Shown here piece by piece: positions 31,243-39,070 of a stretch of 64,000 bases of DNA. The stretch is from positions 1 through 64,000 of the forward strand of contig NZ_WPZQ01000016.1 in assembly GCF_013030265.1 (NCBI RefSeq), written 5' to 3'. This DNA is from Ruegeria arenilitoris (GTDB lineage Bacteria > Pseudomonadota > Alphaproteobacteria > Rhodobacterales > Rhodobacteraceae). The position numbers were made by a program, and so were the translations under genes. Numbering within the stretch: position 1 is the stretch's first letter; every line of letters begins with the position of its first letter. Under the pieces are notes generated by a model that was not told the DNA's origin, searched no databases, and saw only the letters and a list, made by a program, of their open reading frames with translations.

Positions 31243-32082
31243 ATGGCTTACAAATCTCTTCTCACAATCATGACCGAGACCCGGTTTGCCCAACCGGCTC
31301 TGGCGCAGCTGGCCGCATTGGCCGAAGCACAGGATGCACATGCCGAAGCGCTTTGCCTTGGCGTCGATCGTAGTCAGACAGGGTATTACTATGCAGGCGC
31401 CAACGCGCTTATCCTGCAGGAAACTCTGACTCGGGCAAATGCCGAAGCTGATGAGATTCTGGCATCTGCTCAGGAGTATCTGGGAAAAACCGGCATACGC
31501 TGGTCTGCGGAAAACGGCGTAAGTCAGCTAGCCGATCTGAGTCGCCACGTAGCGCATCGCGCACGTTTTTCGGACCTTGTTGTCCTGCCGAAACCCTATG
31601 GCAAGGATCGTGGAGCCGAGGCCGAACCCATTGTCGAAGCGGCCATGTTCGAAGGTCATGCACCGGTATTGATCGTTCCCGAACATGCAAAGCCGTTCTC
31701 GAAACCGCGCACCGTTCTGATTGGCTGGAACGAAAGCGTCGAGGCGATGCGGGCGATACGTCGTGCCCTTCCTTTCCTGAAACAAGCTGATGTCGCACGC
31801 ATCGTGGTGATTGACCCGCCACGCCACGGACCCGACCGTTCAGACCCGGGTGGTATGCTCTCGCAGATGCTCGCCCGTCACGGCGTGAAATGCGAAATAG
31901 ATGTACTAAGCAAAACCATGACACGTGTCTCAGACATTCTGAACCGACACGCCGCAGATACTGATGCGGACATGATCGTCATGGGTGCATACGGACATTC
32001 CCGTTTCCGCGAAGCGATCCTGGGCGGGGCGACTCGGAATATGTTGGAACAATCTGATGTTCCGGTCTTTTTGGCACACTGA
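31243..32082 (+). CDS. Tandem-domain universal stress protein
   Basis: The 279-residue protein contains two Usp-like domains. The first starts [20 protein letters not shown] and ends ...[11 protein letters not shown]. The second starts about residue 158 ([17 protein letters not shown]) and has the nucleotide-loop [18 protein letters not shown]. Such proteins bind ATP or AMP and help survival under energy or redox stress. It is divergent from ccoN across a shared FNR site, which implies induction at low O2. The terminator at 32101 follows. Confidence 0.9.
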   Translation: MAYKSLLTIMTETRFAQPALAQLAALAEAQDAHAEALCLGVDRSQTGYYYAGANALILQETLTRANAEADEILASAQEYLGKTGIRWSAENGVSQLADLSRHVAHRARFSDLVVLPKPYGKDRGAEAEPIVEAAMFEGHAPVLIVPEHAKPFSKPRTVLIGWNESVEAMRAIRRALPFLKQADVARIVVIDPPRHGPDRSDPGGMLSQMLARHGVKCEIDVLSKTMTRVSDILNRHAADTDADMIVMGAYGHSRFREAILGGATRNMLEQSDVPVFLAH

Positions 32083-32100
32083 CCACGTGTAACAGATTGA

Positions 32101-32129
32101 AAGAACCGCCCTCAATCGGGGCGGTTCTT
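32101..32129. terminator. Bidirectional terminator between uspA and the GlsB-family gene
   Basis: AAGAACCGCC (32101-32110) pairs with GGCGGTTCTT (32120-32129), with one further inner C-G pair. Short T-rich stretches flank both sides. It separates two convergent genes. Confidence 0.7.
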
Positions 32130-32133
32130 CTGT

Positions 32134-32388
32134 TCAGGCTTTTTTGATCAGCCCGATTACAAACAGCAGGATCACGGCGCCCACGGTCGCAAAGAAGATC
32201 GACGAGAACAAACCCCCGCCGACTGCAAAACCAAGGGCGGGAAAGATCAGGCCTGCCAGAAAAGCCCCAACGATCCCAACGATTACATTGCCGACAAGAC
32301 CAAAGCCTCGGCCTTCCATAATCTTGCCAGACAACCAGCCAGCGATCGCTCCGATGAACAGCATTGCCAAAAGGCTACTGAATTCCAT
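32134..32388 (-). CDS. GlsB/YeaQ/YmgE-family small membrane protein
   Basis: The 84-residue glycine-rich protein has three predicted membrane segments, including AMLFIGAIAGWLSGKIMEGR and GNVIVGIVGAFLAGL. This is the transglycosylase-associated, or GlsB/YeaQ/YmgE, family. Members are induced by stress, and the molecular role is not known. It ends in the KKA tail next to the bidirectional terminator shared with uspA. Confidence 0.88.
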   Translation of the reverse strand: MEFSSLLAMLFIGAIAGWLSGKIMEGRGFGLVGNVIVGIVGAFLAGLIFPALGFAVGGGLFSSIFFATVGAVILLFVIGLIKKA

Positions 32389-32446
32389 GCCTTGCTCCTG
32401 AATGTTGTTTCACTCAAAGGCATTAGACCATGGTCGGGGCGTTCGG

Positions 32447-33769
32447 TCACGTACGAACGTAGTGCATGCCCTGAAACCGTTCGCGGAGTTCCCGCACACG
32501 CGGTGCGATACTCGCCGGATCTGCGGTGAACAAAGCCTCGGCGATCAGAGCCGAAAACTCTCCTGCGTGATCTGGTGTGACACCACGACGAACCAATTCC
32601 GGAGTACCAATGCGCAAGCCGTTCATGTCTCCTTCCACCGGTGCGATAGGCAATCCGATCCCGCAAGCAAGGAAGCCGGCCTTTCGCAGCGTTTTTGAAG
32701 CGGCCTGCCCGCCTCCAAAGCGCGCTGCCTCCAACGCAAACTGATGGGACTCAGTTGCACCACCGGCACCTTTGAACACTGGCAATCCGATCTCTTCCAT
32801 TTCCTTGGCCATCGCTTGCGCAAGCTCGACCATAGCCTGACCGTAAGCGGGACCGAATTCGATCCAATCCAGCAGGGAAATCGCCAGGGATGCCGATTTG
32901 GCCGCATCAAAGTTGGCGGTCATGCCGGGAAAGGCGATGGCGTCCAGCCGCTCTGCAATCTCAGCGTCATTGGTGACGATAAGGCCACCGGCAGGGCCAC
33001 CTAGGCTCTTGTAGGTGCTCATCGTCATCAGATGCGCCCCTTCATCCAGTGGATTTGACCAAACGCCACTGGCGATGATCCCGCATTGATGGGCCGCGTC
33101 AAACAGCACCTTGGCGCCTACTTCGTCCGCTATCTCCCGGACAGCGGATACGGGATGCGGAAACAGGTTCAACGACCCCCCAACTGTGATGAGTTTAGGT
33201 CTGTGCGTTTTTGCCAACTCACGCAAACCGTTCAGATCAAGGCTATAACCATCCGCATCGACCGGAGCGTTCAACGTGTTCAGACCATAAAGGCCCGCAC
33301 ACCCATCTTTGTGGTGCGTCACGTGTCCCCCGACTGTCGCGGGAGGGGCTATAATTGTATCCCCGGGATCGGTCAGCGCCATAAAACCGTAGAGGTTAGA
33401 CAACGCACCCGAAGCAACACGAATTTCCGCGTATTTCGCGTTGAAGACCTTCGCTGCGAGTTCCGCCGCGATAACCTCTATTTCTTCAATCGCTTCCAGC
33501 CCCATCTCATACTTGTCGCCGGGATAACCCAGAGACGGGCGACTACCCAAGCCAGCTGCCAGGGCAGCCTCAGCCCGTGGGTTCATGACATTTGTTGCCG
33601 GGTTCAGGTTGAAACACTCTGCATCGTGGATCTCTGAATTTCGCGCAATCAGCGTCTCGATCTGTTTGTCGATTGCGTCCGGGTTGAGCGGCTCAACGGC
33701 CTGCGCAATCTGCTGGACGCGGTTTTCACATTGGGTCGGGACCCATGGGCGGCGGGCGAGTTGTGGCAT
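32447..33769 (-). CDS. Serine hydroxymethyltransferase-like PLP enzyme
   Basis: The start MPQLARRPWVP (440 residues) has GGAGG five bases upstream; the longer in-frame extension is rejected. It has the SHMT fold: NLNPATNVMNPRAEAAL, SGALSNLYGFMAL, FDAAHQCGIIA and the PLP lysine K254 in STYKSLGGPAGG. Canonical SHMT reads STTHKTLRGPRGG there, so this is a divergent member, probably an aldolase or hydroxymethyltransferase acting on another amino acid. It is divergent from a LysR gene that probably controls it. Confidence 0.8.
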   Translation of the reverse strand: MPQLARRPWVPTQCENRVQQIAQAVEPLNPDAIDKQIETLIARNSEIHDAECFNLNPATNVMNPRAEAALAAGLGSRPSLGYPGDKYEMGLEAIEEIEVIAAELAAKVFNAKYAEIRVASGALSNLYGFMALTDPGDTIIAPPATVGGHVTHHKDGCAGLYGLNTLNAPVDADGYSLDLNGLRELAKTHRPKLITVGGSLNLFPHPVSAVREIADEVGAKVLFDAAHQCGIIASGVWSNPLDEGAHLMTMSTYKSLGGPAGGLIVTNDAEIAERLDAIAFPGMTANFDAAKSASLAISLLDWIEFGPAYGQAMVELAQAMAKEMEEIGLPVFKGAGGATESHQFALEAARFGGGQAASKTLRKAGFLACGIGLPIAPVEGDMNGLRIGTPELVRRGVTPDHAGEFSALIAEALFTADPASIAPRVRELRERFQGMHYVRT

Positions 33770-33825
33770 CTGATCCTCCGTTTTCAAAGTCAGAGTGCAA
33801 AGATCCCAGCTTGCGATCAAATCAG

Positions 33826-33837
33826 TTTTCCGGAAAA
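33826..33837. promoter_or_regulatory. Palindrome in the LysR/SHMT-like intergenic region
   Basis: TTTTCCGGAAAA is a 12-bp perfect palindrome centred in the 97-bp gap between the two divergent genes. It is a candidate operator for the LysR protein, which classically binds T-N11-A-type dyads. Confidence 0.4.
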
Positions 33838-33866
33838 ATAGGGTCAGAAAATCTGAGCCTAATATT

Positions 33867-34739
33867 ATGTCTGTTGCACCGCCGCGTCCCAAACCACTGC
33901 CTCTGAATGCGTTACGCGCGTTTGAAGCCGCCGCACGACTGGGCGGCTTTTCCTCTGCCGCGATCGAACTGGGCGTCAGTGCGGGCGCGATTTCAGCCCA
34001 TGTCAAAGCGCTGGAAGAAGACCTGGGGGCACCTTTGTTCGATCGAAACGCACGAGGCGTGGCCCTTACAGCCTTGGGTCAAAAGGTTTTGCCCGACCTT
34101 ACGTTGGCGTTCGACATGATGGGTCAGGCAACTCAAACCCTGCGAACCGAGGCGCGACCGCAGGTAGTTCACATCGTGACACTGCCTTCGATCGCACAGC
34201 TTTGGCTGTCACCCAGATTGCCCGAACTCCGTTTGGCGGAACCGGAAATCGAGGTTTCGCTGACAGCCGAAGAGGCGCCCCCAAACCTCAAGCGTGCGCC
34301 TTATGACATTTATCTGTTCTTTGGCGGCGAACTTGGTGAATCCGTCTCGGACAACGTCATTTTCCCGGTTTGCGCGCCTACTCTCGCAAACCGTCTGAAA
34401 ACACCAGAAGACTTATCCAGTGTCACTTGCCTGTCGGACTCCACTTGGTTCAACGATTGGCAGCAATGGACCTCCGCAGCTATGCCCGAACAGGGATTTG
34501 TCCCTAAAGGCCCTGTATTTTCGCTCTATGCTCTCGCGGTTGAAGAGGCATTGAATGGCGCAGGTGTTTTGATGGGCCATAGCGCACTTGTGGAGCCGCA
34601 TCTCAAAAGCGGACGGCTTGTTGCGCCGTTTGAAACCAAGGTCACATTGCCGGACACGCTGAACCTTTGGTGTCCGCGCCCCTTGCACCCCCGTTCGCCC
34701 GTCGAAAGGGTTGTGAGGTGGCTCAAAGGGATTGGTTAG
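33867..34739 (+). CDS. LysR-family transcriptional regulator
   Basis: The start MSVAPPRPKPLPLNALRAFE gives 290 residues; an in-frame extension to 33795 runs into the intergenic operator. The helix-turn-helix includes LGVSAGAISAHVKALEEDLG, and the effector domain is of the GcvA subgroup (VVHIVTLPSIAQLWLSPRLP). It is divergent from the SHMT-like gene, the usual layout for a regulator and its target. It ends in a four-base overlap with convergent fnrL. Confidence 0.88.
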   Translation: MSVAPPRPKPLPLNALRAFEAAARLGGFSSAAIELGVSAGAISAHVKALEEDLGAPLFDRNARGVALTALGQKVLPDLTLAFDMMGQATQTLRTEARPQVVHIVTLPSIAQLWLSPRLPELRLAEPEIEVSLTAEEAPPNLKRAPYDIYLFFGGELGESVSDNVIFPVCAPTLANRLKTPEDLSSVTCLSDSTWFNDWQQWTSAAMPEQGFVPKGPVFSLYALAVEEALNGAGVLMGHSALVEPHLKSGRLVAPFETKVTLPDTLNLWCPRPLHPRSPVERVVRWLKGIG

Positions 34740-35479
34740 ACAAGAAAGCCGCCATCAGTATCGTCACCGGCCTCTTCCATCAGGCGTCCCATATCCGGGA
34801 TAGTCACGTGACGTTTGCCTTCCAGAAGGATGACCTGATCCTTTTTCAAGGCTGAAATCTGACGACTTACGGTTTCCAAAGTAAGGCCCAGATAGTCCGC
34901 CATTGCTTCGCGCGTCAGAGGCAGATCGAATACGATCGGACCCGACATGCCCTTCTGGCTGACCGATGCATCGCGGCGGGCGATGATCGACAGCAGGCTG
35001 GCAATCTTTTCCCGCGCAGTCTTACGACCCAGAACCAGCATCCATTCCCGTGCCGCATCCAGCTCGTCCAGAGTCATCTGCAGCAGACGATGCGCAATAT
35101 GCGGCGTATGGCTCATCAGATCCTCGAACGGCTTCTTGCGAAAGCAGCACATGACCACGTCGGTGGTCGCCTGAACATCGTATGGTGCCGATTCGCGCCC
35201 CGGGCGGCCAACAAAGTCGCTGGGCAGCAAGAGGCCGACCATTTGTGTGCGACCATCTTCCATCGTCTGAGTCAGCGATGCGATTCCGGACACAACAGAG
35301 CCGACAAAATTCATCTGATCGCCTGACCAGATGATGGTCTGCCCAGCCTCGAAACTGCGATAATATTTAATATCTTCCAGCTCTTCGAGCTCTTCCTGAT
35401 CGCATTGCGCGCATACAGCCCGATGACGGATCGGACAGTCATCGCAGTTAGAATGGTCAAATTGAACAGTCAGTGTCAT
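34736..35479 (-). CDS. fnrL: O2-sensing Crp/Fnr regulator FnrL
   Basis: The start MTLTVQFDHSNCDDCPIRHR gives 247 residues; a GTG four codons earlier abuts the operator and has no ribosome binding site. N-terminal cysteines C12, C15 and C23 (plus C26), and a cysteine pair in VVMCCFRKKPF, fit an O2-labile 4Fe-4S cluster. The recognition helix ETVSRQISALKK carries the E..SR residues that read TTGAT. FnrL activates high-affinity oxidase and anaerobic haem genes when O2 is low. It is divergent from hemN across an FNR site. Confidence 0.95.
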   Translation of the reverse strand: MTLTVQFDHSNCDDCPIRHRAVCAQCDQEELEELEDIKYYRSFEAGQTIIWSGDQMNFVGSVVSGIASLTQTMEDGRTQMVGLLLPSDFVGRPGRESAPYDVQATTDVVMCCFRKKPFEDLMSHTPHIAHRLLQMTLDELDAAREWMLVLGRKTAREKIASLLSIIARRDASVSQKGMSGPIVFDLPLTREAMADYLGLTLETVSRQISALKKDQVILLEGKRHVTIPDMGRLMEEAGDDTDGGFLV

Positions 35480-35491
35480 TCGCGTTTCCAC

Positions 35492-35505
35492 TTGATCTCG
35501 GTCAA
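35492..35505. promoter_or_regulatory. FnrL-type operator between fnrL and hemN
   Basis: TTGATCTCGGTCAA has nine of ten matches to TTGAT-N4-ATCAA. It is centred about 42 bp before the hemN ATG and only 19 bp before the fnrL ATG. That suggests activation of hemN and repression of fnrL by its own product (inference). Confidence 0.8.
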
Positions 35506-35540
35506 GGTACCTAGACGGGGCATGCCATAACGGTATCGCT

Positions 35541-36896
35541 ATGATAGTGAAACCTCAATTGGCCAAGCTCGGACTTTTTGACGCGAAAGTACCGCGTTAC
35601 ACGAGCTATCCTACCGCCCCGCATTTCAGCAATGATGTGGGGCCTGATCGTTTTGGCGACTGGATTTCGGACATAAAACCCGGAAGTGCCGTTTCGCTTT
35701 ATATACATGTTCCATTCTGCCGTAGGCTGTGCTGGTTCTGTGCCTGCAGGACGCAAGGCACGCAAACGGACAATCCCGTCATTGCTTATGTAGACGTCCT
35801 GAAGGCCGAGCTTGATCTGCTGGCGCAACGTCTGCCCAGCGGTGTGACCCTGTCGCGGCTACATTGGGGGGGCGGCACCCCCACCCTGCTGAACCCGGAC
35901 CTGATGCGGGATCTGGCCAGTTATATTCTGGGCATAGTGCCCATGGGACCAGATGCCGAGTTTTCGGTCGAGATCGACCCAAACGAGGTTGATGAGGCGC
36001 GTCTGGACGCGTTGGCCGAGGCGGGAATGAACCGTGCCTCGATCGGTGTGCAGGACTTCGATGATGAGATTCAGAAGACCATCGGGCGCATACAGAGCTA
36101 CGACACAACTCGTGAAGCCATTGAAATGATCCGGGCACGCGGGATTTCGAGTCTGAACGCAGATATCCTTTATGGCCTGCCACATCAGACCAAGACCCGG
36201 ATGACCGAAAGTGTCCAGAAACTGCTGTCGCTGAACCCGGACCGCGTCGCGCTTTATGGTTATGCGCATGTGCCATGGATGGCCAAGCGTCAGCAACTGA
36301 TCCCGTCCGAGGCTCTGCCGACACCCGAACAGCGACTCGATCTTTTTGATACGGCACGTCGGCTGTTCCTCTGGGACAACTACGCCGAGATCGGAATTGA
36401 TCACTTCGCTACGCAGGATGACGGGCTGACCCATGCGCTGAAGGCCAGCAGGCTCAAACGGAACTTCCAGGGCTATACCGACGATCAGGCCGAGGTGCTG
36501 ATCGGGGTTGGCGCCAGCTCAATCTCACGCTTCCCGCAGGGCTATGCACAAAACGCGCCAGCAACCTCGGCGCACACCAAAGCCATTCGCAACGGCCAGT
36601 TCTCGACATCGCGGGGACACTTGTTCAAAGGTCAGGATGTATTACGCGCGCGCCTGATCGAGGCCCTGATGTGCGACTTTCGGATCGATTCGGCAGAAAT
36701 CCTGCGGGACTACGATGTTTCCGCTTCAGAACTGCAGCGCATGTATCGGACAACCAACGATGCGTTTGACGGGCTGCTGAAGATAACTGATGAAGGCCTG
36801 TTCATCCCTGTCGAAGCGCGTCCACTTACTCGAATGATTGCCCGCAGTTTTGATGCTTACGACCTCAACGAGGCCGGGCACAGTTCAGCCATCTGA
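35541..36896 (+). CDS. hemN: Oxygen-independent coproporphyrinogen III oxidase
   Basis: The 451-residue radical SAM enzyme converts coproporphyrinogen III to protoporphyrinogen IX without O2. The cluster motif C60-RRL-C64-WF-C67 (plus C69) follows YIHVPFC, and HWGGGTPT and EIDPNEV are also conserved. The N-terminal PRYTSYPTAPHF is specific to true HemN rather than HemW. Control by FnrL from the operator at 35492 is likely. The operator sits so close that the mRNA may have almost no leader. Confidence 0.96.
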   Translation: MIVKPQLAKLGLFDAKVPRYTSYPTAPHFSNDVGPDRFGDWISDIKPGSAVSLYIHVPFCRRLCWFCACRTQGTQTDNPVIAYVDVLKAELDLLAQRLPSGVTLSRLHWGGGTPTLLNPDLMRDLASYILGIVPMGPDAEFSVEIDPNEVDEARLDALAEAGMNRASIGVQDFDDEIQKTIGRIQSYDTTREAIEMIRARGISSLNADILYGLPHQTKTRMTESVQKLLSLNPDRVALYGYAHVPWMAKRQQLIPSEALPTPEQRLDLFDTARRLFLWDNYAEIGIDHFATQDDGLTHALKASRLKRNFQGYTDDQAEVLIGVGASSISRFPQGYAQNAPATSAHTKAIRNGQFSTSRGHLFKGQDVLRARLIEALMCDFRIDSAEILRDYDVSASELQRMYRTTNDAFDGLLKITDEGLFIPVEARPLTRMIARSFDAYDLNEAGHSSAI

Positions 36897-36952
36897 AGGG
36901 GCAGCCCAGCAGGCTGTTCCAATTCCAAATACGTCGGGGCTTGACGCGCGCC

Positions 36953-36973
36953 TTGAGTTTTCCCCAAACTCAA
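36953..36973. other. Hairpin in the hemN to EF-G-like gap
   Basis: TTGAGTTT (36953-36960) and AAACTCAA (36966-36973) form an 8-bp inverted repeat with a five-base loop. No T-run follows. The rest of 36897-37100 shows no gene. Confidence 0.3.
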
Positions 36974-37100
36974 CGGGCGAGACAACAAACCGCTCCGCAT
37001 TTGAGGCAGGTCCAGACACAGACAATTCGTGCCGACGCTACTGCGTTCGACAATCCCTTTTCGTGCAGCCGTTCTGCAACTTGATAGAGGGACAGCACCC

Positions 37101-39029
37101 ATGCGCGTTTTCACCGTCCTCGGCCCCAGTCAATCGGGCAAATCAACCCTAGTCGAGGCTATAAGCCGCCTCGACGGACGCCCCACCACATTCGATGTAT
37201 CCGGAACCGTGCACTTGCACGGTTTTTCTTATCTGGACGAGCCTTGGTGCGCGATAGACGTGGATGGCGGTGGGGATTCGCTGGCATATGTCGGACCCGC
37301 AATGGCAATTTCCGACGCTGCCGTCGTCGTTGTGCCGCCCGATCCGGACGCAGCGGTCCTATGTGCGCCTTATCTCAGATTGGTGGAAGAAGCCGGTATT
37401 CCCTGCTTTCTGTTCATCAACCGGATGGACAATCCCAATGGTCGGATACGCGACATTATCGCGGCGTTGCAAACCTATTGCACCCACCACATCGCCCTGC
37501 GTCAGGTCCCAATCCGCGACGGAGACAAGATTGTTGGAGCCGTTGATCTGATTTCAGAACGGGCATGGAAGTATCAGGAAGGACAACCCTCGGCTCTGAT
37601 CGAACTGCCTCAGTCCGTAGAGGATCGGGAGCAAGAAGCCCGTACCGAACTGTTGGAGACACTGTCAGATTTCGATGACAACCTGCTGGAGCAATTGATC
37701 GAAGATAAGCAGCCGCCCAGCGATGAAGTCTATGATCTTGCCGCTCAGGTATTGCAGAACCATCAACTGATCCCTGCCTGTTTGGGTGCTGCCAGTCACG
37801 GGAATGGCCTGACCCGCCTGATGAAAGCACTACGGCACGAGGCACCCGAGTTCGATATCGCCGCCGGACGTGATGAAGCAGCTGAGAACGCCCGCGCGAT
37901 TGCTGGCTTTGCAGACGTCAAAAAACATGTTGGTAAAATCATCGTCCTGCGTGGCTTGGGTGATGGTGTCAAAGCGCATGAACCTTTGGGGGGCGAGACG
38001 GTTGGAAATCTGACCACTTTGGATGCCAAGACGCAGATCAATCAGCTCGAGGCGGGTCAGATCGGCCTTGCCGTCAAATCCGACCATCTTAATCCGGGTA
38101 ATCTCTACGACAGCAACTCCGCCACTCCGTTGCCCGAATGGGCATCGTCGCACCCTGCAGCCCACCGGCAGATCGTGTCACCTGCGCATGAGCGGGACGA
38201 TGTGCGCCTATCGAATGCTCTTGGGCGTATGGTCGAGATCGACCCGGGTCTTCATCTGGCTCAGGATGAACTTAGTGGTCATGCAATTCTGGGATCGCAA
38301 GGCCCACAACATATGCGCCGCGTCGCAACCAAACTGGACGAGGATTTTGGCGTCGAGATTGCAACCGAACCTGTTGAGACTGCATATCGCGAGACCATTC
38401 GTTCAACCATCGAACACCGGCATCGTCATCGCAAACAGTCAGGCGGCGCGGGTCAGTTTGCCGATGTTGTGATCTCGATAGCCCCAATGCCACGCGGTGC
38501 TGGCTTTCAGTTTGACGAAATCGTCAAAGGGGGCGCTGTTCCCAAAAACTACATCCCGTCTGTTGAACACGGGGCAAAAGACGCGCTTGAGCAAGGGCCT
38601 GAAGGTTTCCCTGTTGTGGATGTCAAAATCACGCTGAGCGATGGCAAGCACCATAATGTCGACAGCTCTGACTACGCCTTCCGAACTGCTGGCAAGAATG
38701 CGGTGCGCGAAGCGCTCCCACAGGCAAAGCCTGTGGTTTTGCAACCGATCCTGAATGCCGAAATCCATCTGCCTTCGGCCTTTGTCGGCGATCTGGTTCC
38801 AACGATCAGTTCTTTGCAGGGACAGGTGTTGGGCTTTGAGGGCAATCCAAATGCCTCAGGCTGGGAGATATTCAATGCTCAGCTCCCCGCAGTGGCCGAG
38901 GACGAATTGCACCGCACCCTGGCAAGCGCAACGCGTGGAACGGGTTGGGTCAAACTGCAATTTGACCACTATGAAGAGTTGCGCGGGCCCGTGCCCAAGT
39001 CCGCTGCCCGCGAAACAGCTAACGCCTGA
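37101..39029 (+). CDS. Divergent EF-G-like protein with degenerate G domain
   Basis: The start MRVFTVLGPSQSGKSTLVEA (642 residues) has GAGGGA about eight bases upstream. The P-loop GPSQSGKS (8-15) and NRMD (107-110) are present. The switch I RGIT motif is missing, and DTPGH is replaced by DVDGG at 53-57, so the hydrolytic histidine is gone. Domains II to V are EF-G-like (AYRETIRST, KQSGGAGQFADV, VKGGAVPKNYIPSVE). This is a paralogue of fusA (116-2233), about 60 residues shorter, with unknown function; weak or no GTP hydrolysis is inferred. It stands alone after hemN. Confidence 0.85.
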   Translation: MRVFTVLGPSQSGKSTLVEAISRLDGRPTTFDVSGTVHLHGFSYLDEPWCAIDVDGGGDSLAYVGPAMAISDAAVVVVPPDPDAAVLCAPYLRLVEEAGIPCFLFINRMDNPNGRIRDIIAALQTYCTHHIALRQVPIRDGDKIVGAVDLISERAWKYQEGQPSALIELPQSVEDREQEARTELLETLSDFDDNLLEQLIEDKQPPSDEVYDLAAQVLQNHQLIPACLGAASHGNGLTRLMKALRHEAPEFDIAAGRDEAAENARAIAGFADVKKHVGKIIVLRGLGDGVKAHEPLGGETVGNLTTLDAKTQINQLEAGQIGLAVKSDHLNPGNLYDSNSATPLPEWASSHPAAHRQIVSPAHERDDVRLSNALGRMVEIDPGLHLAQDELSGHAILGSQGPQHMRRVATKLDEDFGVEIATEPVETAYRETIRSTIEHRHRHRKQSGGAGQFADVVISIAPMPRGAGFQFDEIVKGGAVPKNYIPSVEHGAKDALEQGPEGFPVVDVKITLSDGKHHNVDSSDYAFRTAGKNAVREALPQAKPVVLQPILNAEIHLPSAFVGDLVPTISSLQGQVLGFEGNPNASGWEIFNAQLPAVAEDELHRTLASATRGTGWVKLQFDHYEELRGPVPKSAARETANA

Positions 39030-39034
39030 GTGAA

Positions 39035-39070
39035 TTGCGGCAGCAGGCCAAGCTTAGCCTGCTGCCGCAA
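39035..39070. other. Strong hairpin spanning the yejF stop codon
   Basis: A 14-bp perfect stem (39035-39048 with 39057-39070) with an 8-base loop. The right arm encodes the last codons of the convergent yejF gene, and its stop codon lies in the loop. No T-run is present on either strand. Confidence 0.55.

Noticed and set aside
35540..35545. TATGAT as a -10 box for hemN
   Set aside because: It overlaps the hemN start codon, and the FNR operator would then be at about -53, not a standard position.
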